Below are positions 46,060 to 53,716 of a stretch of DNA of 64,000 nucleotides, piece after piece. How positions within the stretch are numbered: the first letter of the stretch is position 1; the number at the start of each line of letters is the position of its first letter. Made by a program: the position numbers and the translations under genes. The DNA is from JAMXLG01 sp963765935 (GTDB taxonomy: Bacteria > Vulcanimicrobiota > Vulcanimicrobiia > Vulcanimicrobiales > Vulcanimicrobiaceae). Under the pieces are notes generated by a model that ran no database searches, had not been told where the DNA came from, and was given only the letters and a program-made list of their open reading frames with translations. The DNA lies in contig CAVXXX010000001.1 in assembly GCA_963765935.1 (NCBI GenBank), forward strand, positions 1,674,001 to 1,738,000, read 5' to 3'.

Positions 46060-46572
46060 ATGAGAATCGTACACATTCTGCTAGCACTGCTAGCGTTCGC
46101 GCTCTGCACTCGTCCGCTGCCGGTCCTCGCCTCCGTGCTCCAAACCGGTGAGCAGCAACTGAAGACGATCGAATCGCTCACGGGCACATGGGATTACAAG
46201 GGCAAGACGGGCGTCCTTACCGACGTCTTCCAGCCCTTCGCCAACGGCACGGCCGTCCTCGGTGAAGAGCTCCTTAACGGTAAACAAATTACGTCGACGG
46301 TTTTTTACGTCGTCGACGGGCAACTCTACGCCGACCACTATTGTGACTATAAGAATCAGCCCCGCTATACCGCGGTGTCGTCAACCGACCAAAACGTGAT
46401 CGATTTCGAATTCCGTGAAGCAACAAATATCGACGCGTATCCCGTGTTTTTCAAATCGACCACGTGGACGATCCTTGATGCCGATCATATGGTGCAGGAC
46501 TGGTACGTGCAAGGCGGCACGAAGCCGAACGCGCTCGTGCACATGACGTTCACGAAGCGTAAAAGCAGCTAA
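46060..46572 (+). CDS. Secreted DUF1579-like/lipocalin-like protein of unknown function
   Basis: A 170-residue protein with a clear signal peptide (MRIVHILLALLAFALC to about residue 25) and a beta-rich body (LTGTWDYKGKTGVLTDVF, FANGTAVLGEELLNG, HMVQDWYVQGGTKP). The pattern resembles DUF1579-type proteins, but the match is weak. Its stop overlaps that of the convergent DUF1989 gene. Confidence 0.65.
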   Translation: MRIVHILLALLAFALCTRPLPVLASVLQTGEQQLKTIESLTGTWDYKGKTGVLTDVFQPFANGTAVLGEELLNGKQITSTVFYVVDGQLYADHYCDYKNQPRYTAVSSTDQNVIDFEFREATNIDAYPVFFKSTTWTILDADHMVQDWYVQGGTKPNALVHMTFTKRKSS

Positions 46573-47159
46573 TGAAACGAAACGTGATAGCCGATCGCTT
46601 TGCACCGCCCGTTATTCGTTAACTCTGAGGAACATGCGGAGATGGCGACGAGGAGATCCGTCTCCGCTTGCAGCTCGACGTAGTCACCGGCCCGGCTCGG
46701 AGGCGGATAGATCCGAAGATCGTTGCCTTCGACCCGAACGTCCATGAATGCGTTGAGCGTTGCAATCACATCATCTTCGGCAAGACCGAACGCGGCCAAG
46801 CCTCGCGAGAGATTTTCGTGACAGCTTGCGTGATCGAATTGGCCTCGACGTTCGAACATCGCGCGGCTGCAAGGGGCTAGCAAGAGATCGTGAACGCCGA
46901 CGGTATCTCCGATGATGCGCGCGAGGGGCGTGCTCCGATTCGAGTACAGGACGTCGCCAAGTTGTGGAACCACGCACTCGTTGTAATCCATGGTTCGCCC
47001 CGGTGAGAAACGGTCGCCGTGATCGTAACGTGCGAAAAACGCGACGTCGGCGACTTGCTCTCCCTCGATATCGATGATGCGCAAGCGTGAACCGGCGGGT
47101 AAGACGAACGCGGTTCCGGTCTGCCTCTCGAGCCTTACGACTTCGGGTGAAACGGACAT
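46569..47159 (-). CDS. DUF1989 / urea-carboxylase-associated family protein
   Basis: About 196 residues. DUF1989 features are GSRLRIIDIEGEQVADVAFF, SPGRTMDYNECVVPQLGDVLYSN and DHASCHENL, with His/Cys residues likely to bind a metal. Relatives called urea-carboxylase-associated proteins include carboxyguanidine deiminases, so a role on a guanidine or amide is plausible. I chose ATG 47159. A GTG two codons upstream is also possible. It overlaps the YcgG-family gene and is the last gene of the cluster. Confidence 0.83.
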   Translation of the reverse strand: MSVSPEVVRLERQTGTAFVLPAGSRLRIIDIEGEQVADVAFFARYDHGDRFSPGRTMDYNECVVPQLGDVLYSNRSTPLARIIGDTVGVHDLLLAPCSRAMFERRGQFDHASCHENLSRGLAAFGLAEDDVIATLNAFMDVRVEGNDLRIYPPPSRAGDYVELQAETDLLVAISACSSELTNNGRCKAIGYHVSFH

Positions 47160-47932
47160 TTCCACGCCTCCTCGACCGCGCGGCCCGAGTACTGCCGCGC
47201 TTCACTGACGGTGCCGTAGTCGGCCAGGTTTGGATTGAGCGATCCTTGGAGTTCTAATTCGCGTTCGCGCACTATTGTTTGAATGCGCGTGAAATGTCCG
47301 CTCGCCTTCAACGCATCAAATTGGGCGCGCGAATTAAAGACCAGCGCGGGAAACGGAAGCCGGCGGCTCAAGCGCGATGCTGCCGGATGCATTCCAACGA
47401 TGAAGAAGCCGTGCTCGGCAACACTAAACGCGAAGGCAGGATCCGACGGATCGGACGAAACGCGTGCATCCCACTCGAAATATCTGCGATCGACCTCATG
47501 TAGCGCGTTGAGCTGCTCCCAGAGGCGTCCCTCAAAGTCCCCTTCGTCGAACGTCGCGTCGTTGAAGACGGCAACGAACGTCTTATAGCGAGCGGTCATA
47601 TGCGGCAATTCCGCAACGAACGCGGCGAGATCGCGCGCCAAGCCTTCGGTTCCGGTTGCCGATGGAAACCCTTGGTAGAAACCGAACCGGTAGCCGCCGC
47701 TCGAGATCGCACCCTTACCGCCGACGCACGAGAAGCGATCGTCGAGTACAAACGACCGAACGAAATGATGCGCCATTTTTGCAAGAGCCGACGGTTCTCG
47801 CCAATCGAGCAGACGCACGAGCGTGCCGTCGACATACGCGGAGTAGTTGCTGGTGCGAAACGCCGGCGCGGTGCAAATCGGGTTCTCACACCCGTAGAGC
47901 GAGAACGCTTGTTGCGGGTTCAAACCGCGCAT
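47135..47932 (-). CDS. YqcI/YcgG-family protein (GntA-like N-oxygenase family)
   Basis: A 265-residue protein of the YqcI/YcgG family. Recognisable blocks are FVLDDRFSCVGGKGAISSGGYRFGFYQGF, LPHMTARYKTFVAVFND and the end AWKCPFHPKS. A characterised member, GntA of guanitoxin synthesis, N-hydroxylates an arginine derivative with haem. No signal peptide. ATG 47932 lies inside the end of the glycosyltransferase gene. With DUF1989, a decarboxylase-like enzyme and an exporter this points to a nitrogen-rich small molecule, but the exact substrate is not known. Confidence 0.78.
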   Translation of the reverse strand: MRGLNPQQAFSLYGCENPICTAPAFRTSNYSAYVDGTLVRLLDWREPSALAKMAHHFVRSFVLDDRFSCVGGKGAISSGGYRFGFYQGFPSATGTEGLARDLAAFVAELPHMTARYKTFVAVFNDATFDEGDFEGRLWEQLNALHEVDRRYFEWDARVSSDPSDPAFAFSVAEHGFFIVGMHPAASRLSRRLPFPALVFNSRAQFDALKASGHFTRIQTIVRERELELQGSLNPNLADYGTVSEARQYSGRAVEEAWKCPFHPKS

Positions 47933-48873
47933 TTGCGTCGTAATTCCCGAGGTGATGACGCGGCACGCTTGATGATCCGTCCGGCGTATCGTACGCCGCC
48001 GTATCGCATCCGCTCGTACAGCGCCAGCCACGCGCAGATCGCGCGCTCCAGCAACCACACCGGCGCGGCAAGAACGGCGAGCCACGGAAAGTACCGGTAT
48101 CCGCGCGCACGGAGTAAACCAGCGAACGCGCACGCCATTGCGATCGCGGCACACGGACCGATCAACGACGGCCACGCAACGGTTACGGGTAGAATCGCGA
48201 GCGCCGCCAGCATGCGTGGCGGTCGCGCGAACTCGTCGTACGCTTGGCGCACGCGTTGACTCCAATAGTGTGATGTCGAAGGTGGAAGACGGCGCACGTA
48301 GAGATCGCGGCGCACCGCTTCGCATCCTCCGCGCGCGCGTATCGTACGGACGAGTTCGAGGTTTTCGAAAAGCGCATCGGAATTGTACCCGAACGGTGCG
48401 AAGCAACGGCGGAACGCGAGCGTCCCGGGCCAATCGCCATCCAGTGCTCGATTGATCAGCGTGCGCGACGTGTCGAGCACCGCGTGCCACGGGACCGGAT
48501 CGAAATAATTCTGCGGACGGACGATATCGGCTTCATCGAGCGCCGCCAGTACGGCGCGCAGGGACCACGGCGTGTAACGTACGTCGTCGTCCGCAACAAT
48601 AACTTTGTCATGCGTGCAACGGCGCAAACCGGTCAGCACGCCGCGCACTTTGCCGTTCGCACCCTCGATTGCGGCATCGGGCGCAATATGAAGGATGCCC
48701 GGAGCGAACGCTGCGGCATGTGCAGCGAAGATTGTTTCCTCCGAGGCATCCACCACGATGACGTGGACGTAACGTAGAGCGTTGAGGTAGTTCGCGAGTT
48801 CCGATACGTGCGCCGTCGAGGTCGCGCGTATCGGAAGTAGGTAATTAGCCTCAGGGCACTCCGATCCGGTCAT
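47920..48873 (-). CDS. Family 2-like glycosyltransferase with C-terminal membrane helices
   Basis: About 317 residues. A GT-A fold is indicated by VHVIVVDASEE, GKVRGVLTGLRRC and the metal-binding KVIVADDDVRYTP. Two or three hydrophobic helices follow near residues 220-285. It resembles glycosyltransferases that act at the membrane on lipid-linked or small acceptors. The start is uncertain (GTG 48894 or ATG 48873). It overlaps both neighbours. Confidence 0.78.
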   Translation of the reverse strand: MTGSECPEANYLLPIRATSTAHVSELANYLNALRYVHVIVVDASEETIFAAHAAAFAPGILHIAPDAAIEGANGKVRGVLTGLRRCTHDKVIVADDDVRYTPWSLRAVLAALDEADIVRPQNYFDPVPWHAVLDTSRTLINRALDGDWPGTLAFRRCFAPFGYNSDALFENLELVRTIRARGGCEAVRRDLYVRRLPPSTSHYWSQRVRQAYDEFARPPRMLAALAILPVTVAWPSLIGPCAAIAMACAFAGLLRARGYRYFPWLAVLAAPVWLLERAICAWLALYERMRYGGVRYAGRIIKRAASSPRELRRKCAV

Positions 48874-49966
48874 CGACTGCACTATTCCCACCACGAGCGA
48901 AGTCGAAGCTCATGCTTTCGTCATACGCTCCGGCATCTGCGATCACGATCGCTTTTACTGCGTCGAGTGCCGCAGGCAGGCGCACGTCCTCGCGAATCGT
49001 GTCGTATTCCAAACACGTGCATCCGAGAATCCGGTCGTTCCCGGCTTCGAGCAAGACCGGTTCCCCGTCGGCGATCGCGAGCACGCGATGATCGAACGTG
49101 CGAATTTGCGGAACGTCGGGATACCCCGCGTCGACGACCATGTCGGTAACTCCGAGCGCACGTCGAATTTCGAGCACCGGCGCAACGACGAAGGCGGCCG
49201 GCGTGACGACGGCTTGTCCGGGTTCTGCAAAAATGGCGTGCGCGTAGGGAAGTGCCGCAATGGTTTCGCGCAGCAGCCAGGCGAAGTCGCCTGCCGCAAC
49301 GGATTGATCGAATTCGACCGGCGTCTTTCCGCCGCCGACATCGAACGCTGTAACCTTTGCGCCGGTTTTCGATTCGATGTAGCGCGCGTATTCGATCGCG
49401 GCGGCGACGACTTCGCGCCACGCTCGTCCCCGGAAGTCTTCCGGACGCACGTGAAGTGAAACACCCGTCGTGCGCCGCGCGCACGCGCGAATGGCGCCAC
49501 ACACATCGTCGAGTTGCGATTCTACAACGCCGAAGCGCGACTTTATACCCGGCGGACGCACGCGGATTCCGACGAGCGTACCCTCGAGCCGGCGCGCATC
49601 TTCTAGAAACGCTTCCGGAGAGTCGGCGAAGACGATTCCCGGAACGTGGTGCGTCCGCCATGCGGGGAACGGGCCGTTGTAAATCGTGCGGTTCTCGAAG
49701 CGCAACGAATGTGCGAGCTCGAGTTCCTGCGGACTGATGACCTCCGCGTACAGCCCCGCGTCGCGAACCATCTCGAGCAGCACTCGATCGGGATTCGTCT
49801 TTACGCTGTAGGCAAAGCGGAGCGGCGCGCGCAGTGACTCGAGCACGGCAAGCGCTTGGACGTTGCGCTGCAGAACATCGTAGAGCAAATAACGCGCCCG
49901 GCGCGCGGGATCGGGATCTACGCGGCCGACTGCAACCCGGAGGGCATCATCGTCGAGAGCGAGCAC
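48851..49966 (-). CDS. Fold-type III PLP-dependent decarboxylase-like protein
   Basis: A 371-residue alanine-racemase-fold protein like ornithine/lysine/diaminopimelate decarboxylases. Lys56 in FAYSVKTNPD should bind PLP. AFDVGGGKTPVEF is the phosphate-binding glycine block, and EPGQAVV replaces the usual EPGR. GCTCLEYDTI matches the GPTCDS-type block with its catalytic Cys. The start is GTG 49966, inside the end of the MFS gene. The reaction is probably decarboxylation of an amino acid, and the substrate is not readable. Confidence 0.85.
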   Translation of the reverse strand: MLALDDDALRVAVGRVDPDPARRARYLLYDVLQRNVQALAVLESLRAPLRFAYSVKTNPDRVLLEMVRDAGLYAEVISPQELELAHSLRFENRTIYNGPFPAWRTHHVPGIVFADSPEAFLEDARRLEGTLVGIRVRPPGIKSRFGVVESQLDDVCGAIRACARRTTGVSLHVRPEDFRGRAWREVVAAAIEYARYIESKTGAKVTAFDVGGGKTPVEFDQSVAAGDFAWLLRETIAALPYAHAIFAEPGQAVVTPAAFVVAPVLEIRRALGVTDMVVDAGYPDVPQIRTFDHRVLAIADGEPVLLEAGNDRILGCTCLEYDTIREDVRLPAALDAVKAIVIADAGAYDESMSFDFARGGNSAVDDRIGVP

Positions 49967-51165
49967 ATTTTTCTTGTACCCGGACGAAGCAGCATTGCGA
50001 GCGCGCCTGCGCTCGAGAAAATCACGAGTGAACCAATCAGGATAACGGCGGTTGCGCCCGCATTCGTCCAGAGCTCGCCGCAGATGAAGCACCCAAGCGG
50101 AATCGTCACGTTCGTCATCGTCCGAAGCGCCGCGTTCATACGCGCGAGATACGGATCGTCGACACGAGCCGTCGCGATGCTCTGGATCGTCATGTCGTAT
50201 GCCGGAGCAGCGGCTGCAACAAGCGTTCGTCCCAGCACAATTGCGACGATCGGCAGAACGCCGATCGAACAGAGTGCATCGCCACTCGCAACGCAGAGCG
50301 GCGCCGCAATGAGCACCGTGTACGCGCCGAAGCGTTGTGTTGCGCGTGATACAAAACCGCCTGCGATGACGCCGCATGCCGCAATGGCAAGCATCACGCC
50401 GAACGCGAACGGCGTTTGATGGAGCGAGCGATACACATAGAGTGGAAGCGCGCAATCGACGATCGTTCCGCCAAGATAGAGCACCGACGTGGCAAGCGCA
50501 AGCGCACGTAGTACCGGGTCGCGCGCGACAATCGCACACCCTTCTCGAAACTCTCGACGGAAAGAACGCGCGCTCGCCGTTCCCCGCGGTTCCGGTTTGC
50601 GAATCTTGAGCAGCGCGAGCGTGCCGAGGCAATAGGTCACGAGATTTCCGACGAGCGCGAGCGGCGCGCCAAGGAGGTGAATCACCGGGCCGCCGAGCGC
50701 ATTCCCGAGCGCAACCGCGACTTGCCACGACAACGTCATGCGCGCATTGCCTTCGGCATAGCATTCGCGGCCGACGAGCGAAGCGAGAAACGGCTGGTAC
50801 GCGGTGTCGAAGAAGAGGCCGGCGAGGCTTATGATCACCGCTGCAACGATCAGGTGGAGCATCGTCAGGGCGTGGAACATGGCGGCAAGTGGAACGCTTG
50901 CTAGCGTCGTTAAGCGAACCGCGTTCGCAAGAATCATGGTGTGGCGGCGTCGCCAGCGATCGATCAGGACGCCTGCGACCATCGCGAAGAGCGGGATGAC
51001 GGCATACTCGCTCCCTGTAAGAGCCGTCACCACTTCGGCGCGCGCATGAAGGCCGAGTATCGCGATGGTCGGGAAGGCGAAGATCGTGAGTTGACGGCCG
51101 AAGTCCGATACGAACTGTCCGACCCAAAGCAAACGAAAATCGCGTCGTTGCAATGCACCCGCCAC
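49918..51165 (-). CDS. MFS transporter, probable exporter of the cluster product
   Basis: A 415-residue permease with about 12 membrane helices and an N-terminal RRDFRLLWVGQFVSDFG, as in MFS_3/enterobactin-exporter-like transporters. LIDRWRRRHTMILANAVR is the A-loop motif. It is the first gene of the five-gene operon and divergent from galK. Export of the product or self-protection is the likely role. Confidence 0.88.
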   Translation of the reverse strand: MAGALQRRDFRLLWVGQFVSDFGRQLTIFAFPTIAILGLHARAEVVTALTGSEYAVIPLFAMVAGVLIDRWRRRHTMILANAVRLTTLASVPLAAMFHALTMLHLIVAAVIISLAGLFFDTAYQPFLASLVGRECYAEGNARMTLSWQVAVALGNALGGPVIHLLGAPLALVGNLVTYCLGTLALLKIRKPEPRGTASARSFRREFREGCAIVARDPVLRALALATSVLYLGGTIVDCALPLYVYRSLHQTPFAFGVMLAIAACGVIAGGFVSRATQRFGAYTVLIAAPLCVASGDALCSIGVLPIVAIVLGRTLVAAAAPAYDMTIQSIATARVDDPYLARMNAALRTMTNVTIPLGCFICGELWTNAGATAVILIGSLVIFSSAGALAMLLRPGTRKMCSLSTMMPSGLQSAA

Positions 51166-51231
51166 GAACTATTACATCGGCGTTGCACTCCCCCATGGGT
51201 ACTTGCTTATCAGGTTCATCATGTTACGTTT

Positions 51232-52428
51232 ATGCGCAAAGCTTTGTCGTCGAGCCACCCGATGAGCGCTAGCTTGTCTAATGTGCAAGATCGCGTGCGT
51301 GCCGCGCATCGGCAGCGATTTGCAACGACGGCTCGCGCATTTGCAGCGCCGGGCCGCGTCAATTTGATCGGCGAGCATACCGACTACAACGACGGATTCG
51401 TATTGCCGATGGCCATCGACCGCTGGACGGTCGTCGCGGCTTCGCCGAATAACAGCGACGCGATACGCGTTCGTTCGCTGGACCTCGATGACGAAGTAGC
51501 AATTCCGATCGATGCGCCGTTTCGCCGGTTGTCCACGTGGTACGACTACGCCGCCGGCGTCGTTGCTGCGATTGCAGAAGATCATCCGCTCGAAGCCGGA
51601 CTCGACGTCACGGTTGGAACGGATCTGCCCATTGGGGGCGGGCTATCATCGTCGGCATCGTTCGAACTCGCACTCGCACAAGCCGTTGTCACAAGCGCGG
51701 GGATCGAATCGAACGCCGACCGCCTCGCCGCAATCGGGCTGCGCGCGGAACATGACTACGTCGGCATTCGCAGCGGCGCGATGGATCAACTCGCCGTTGC
51801 GCACGGCGTCGCGGATAGCGCGCTCTTCATCGATTGCCGCGCGCTTACCGTAACACCCGTAGCGCTTCCAAGCGGCGTCGCGGTCGCGGTCATGGACACG
51901 GGCGTCCGCCGCACGCTCGCGATGTCGCAGTACAACGAACGGCGCAAACAGTGCGAGCGCGGCGTGAAACTCTTGCAAGAAGACCGCCTCGATATCGATG
52001 CGCTGCGAGACGTGACGCCGGAGTTGCACGAGCGTCATGCCGCGCACCTGCCGTCGCCGATCCGCGAACGGGTACGGCACGTTGTCGAGGAGAACGCGCG
52101 GACAAAAGCCGCAGTCGCCGCTCTCGGTGCCGCGAACCTGGTGGAATTCGGGCGTCTCATGAACGAATCGCACGAGTCGCTGCGCGATTTTTACGAAGTA
52201 TCGATTCCCGAACTCGACGCGCTGGTCTCGATCGCGCAACATGTCGAGGGTGTCTACGGGGCGCGCATGACCGGCGGCGGATTCGGGGGCTGCGCGATTG
52301 CCCTCGTCGATGAAGACGCTGCAGATCGGCTCGTCGGAGAAGTCAGCAGCCGGTATTACGGCGTCCGAGCGATGGCGCCGGCCGTCTTTATCACCGAAGC
52401 CTGCGGCGGCGTACGGGAACTTGACTGA
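51232..52428 (+). CDS. galK: Galactokinase
   Basis: A 398-residue GHMP-family kinase that phosphorylates galactose at C1. The N-terminal galactokinase signature GRVNLIGEHTDYNDG, the ATP loop GGGLSSSASFELA and the C-terminal GARMTGGGFGGCAIAL are all present. No other Leloir gene is close. ATG 51262 is an alternative start. Confidence 0.94.
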   Translation: MRKALSSSHPMSASLSNVQDRVRAAHRQRFATTARAFAAPGRVNLIGEHTDYNDGFVLPMAIDRWTVVAASPNNSDAIRVRSLDLDDEVAIPIDAPFRRLSTWYDYAAGVVAAIAEDHPLEAGLDVTVGTDLPIGGGLSSSASFELALAQAVVTSAGIESNADRLAAIGLRAEHDYVGIRSGAMDQLAVAHGVADSALFIDCRALTVTPVALPSGVAVAVMDTGVRRTLAMSQYNERRKQCERGVKLLQEDRLDIDALRDVTPELHERHAAHLPSPIRERVRHVVEENARTKAAVAALGAANLVEFGRLMNESHESLRDFYEVSIPELDALVSIAQHVEGVYGARMTGGGFGGCAIALVDEDAADRLVGEVSSRYYGVRAMAPAVFITEACGGVRELD

Positions 52429-52468
52429 ATGCGGTAGGCTCTATGATATCGGGCCGACAGGAGGATTG

Positions 52469-53269
52469 ATGATCGAGGCGTTTCCAACTCCGTCGCGCCG
52501 CCAAGACTTGGCGGCGTTTCTGCGCGTACGACGCAATGCGTTGCTTCCGCAACACGTCGGATTGGCGGAAGAAGCGCGACGTCACGTGCCCGGGCTGCGT
52601 CGCGAAGAAGTTGCCGAACTCGCCGGTATTTCGACCACGTGGTATACCTGGCTCGAACAAGGGCGTGACATCAACGTCTCGCAGGAGGTCATTGAACGCG
52701 TGGGACGCGCGCTGCAGATGCAGCCGCATGAAATCGCGTTCATGCAGCGTCTCATCATCGATACGCCGTCGCTGGAATATACGCTGGAGCCGGACGTGCC
52801 CGCAGTCCTGCGCGAACTGGTCGAATCGCATGAAGCGGCACCGGCCTATATTGCGACGCCGCGTCTCGATCTGCTCGTGTGGAACCGGTTTATGGGCGAG
52901 TTTTTCAGTTACGATGCGAAGGCGGAATCGCTCTCGCGCAACATTATCTATCGCCTATTTTTCGATCGTTCGCGCCGCAAACTCTATGCGGATTGGGAAA
53001 ACGCCGCTCGGCGTAGCGTAGCGGCGTTTCGAAATTTCTATTCAGAATACTGTGGAGACAAGCACTTCGAAGAGCTGCTCAGCTTGATGCGCACGGACGC
53101 GGATTTCGAGCGGATGTGGCAGATGTATGAAGTGGCGGAGCCGGGATTTCCGCCGTTCTTAATTCGCCACGATACGATCGGCTTGTGCGAAATGACGACG
53201 GTTCAAGCGTCGCTCAGCATCGCGCCCGGCTGTTATCTCTGTATTTTCGAATGTAAAAGGCTGAGTTAG
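52469..53269 (+). CDS. XRE-family regulator with MmyB-like ligand-binding domain
   Basis: A 266-residue regulator. N-terminal helix-turn-helix of the HTH_31 kind (LRREEVAELAGISTTWYTWLEQGRDINVS) and C-terminal MmyB-like domain (PAYIATPRLDLLVWNRFMGEFF). ATG 52469 is preceded by AGGAGG. Members bind small molecules such as fatty acids in actinobacterial MmyB, but the ligand here is unknown. It is convergent with the phasin gene. Confidence 0.9.
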   Translation: MIEAFPTPSRRQDLAAFLRVRRNALLPQHVGLAEEARRHVPGLRREEVAELAGISTTWYTWLEQGRDINVSQEVIERVGRALQMQPHEIAFMQRLIIDTPSLEYTLEPDVPAVLRELVESHEAAPAYIATPRLDLLVWNRFMGEFFSYDAKAESLSRNIIYRLFFDRSRRKLYADWENAARRSVAAFRNFYSEYCGDKHFEELLSLMRTDADFERMWQMYEVAEPGFPPFLIRHDTIGLCEMTTVQASLSIAPGCYLCIFECKRLS

Positions 53270-53273
53270 CGGC

Positions 53274-53591
53274 TTAGTTCTTCGCAGCGTCGGCGGCGCG
53301 CTTCGCGGCGCCGGCGAACTGTTTTTGCGTTTCGGTCGCGAGCTCGGCGAGCTTCGTCATGTATTCTTTGCGCGCTTCGAGCACGTCGTTCGTGTATGCA
53401 AAGGTCCGCTCCACGAATTCAGCCGGCGTCGGCATCGTAAGCTTCGCGATTTCCTTGAGGTCGAACGCGGGGGCCTTCGTCATCAGCGACGTGAACGACT
53501 CAAGCGCCTTCACATTGAACTCTTGGGCCTGCTTCAGGCTGCTCAGGAACTCTTCTTGAGTCTTTTCAAAATACTCGGTGTACGTTTTCAT
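53274..53591 (-). CDS. Phasin family protein
   Basis: A 105-residue helical protein (KTYTEYFEKTQEEFLSSLKQAQ, then FTSLMTKAPAFDLKE and an Ala/Lys-rich tail). Phasins coat polyhydroxyalkanoate granules. The phaC-phaB operon lies 3 kb away. Two adjacent ATG codons (53594 and 53591) follow a GAGGAG site, and I chose the second for its spacing. Confidence 0.82.
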   Translation of the reverse strand: MKTYTEYFEKTQEEFLSSLKQAQEFNVKALESFTSLMTKAPAFDLKEIAKLTMPTPAEFVERTFAYTNDVLEARKEYMTKLAELATETQKQFAGAAKRAADAAKN

Positions 53592-53716
53592 CATCTCTCC
53601 TCGGTACTGCTTGGTGCCCGCTAAGTGTACCAAGCTAATGGGAAGCGCGTCAAGGGCTGACCGGCGCTTGCTTGGTTTAGGTCTACGAGTCCTCGGGCAT
53701 CTATGACGCTAGAGAC

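Noticed and set aside
47933..48490. N-terminal extension of the YcgG-family protein
   Set aside because: It overlaps the glycosyltransferase gene throughout and has shadow-like composition. The ATG at 47932 gives the normal family length.
49967..51196. Extended 781-residue reading upstream of the decarboxylase-like gene
   Set aside because: The upstream half is an arginine/cysteine-rich shadow of the MFS gene, which has a full family match in another frame.
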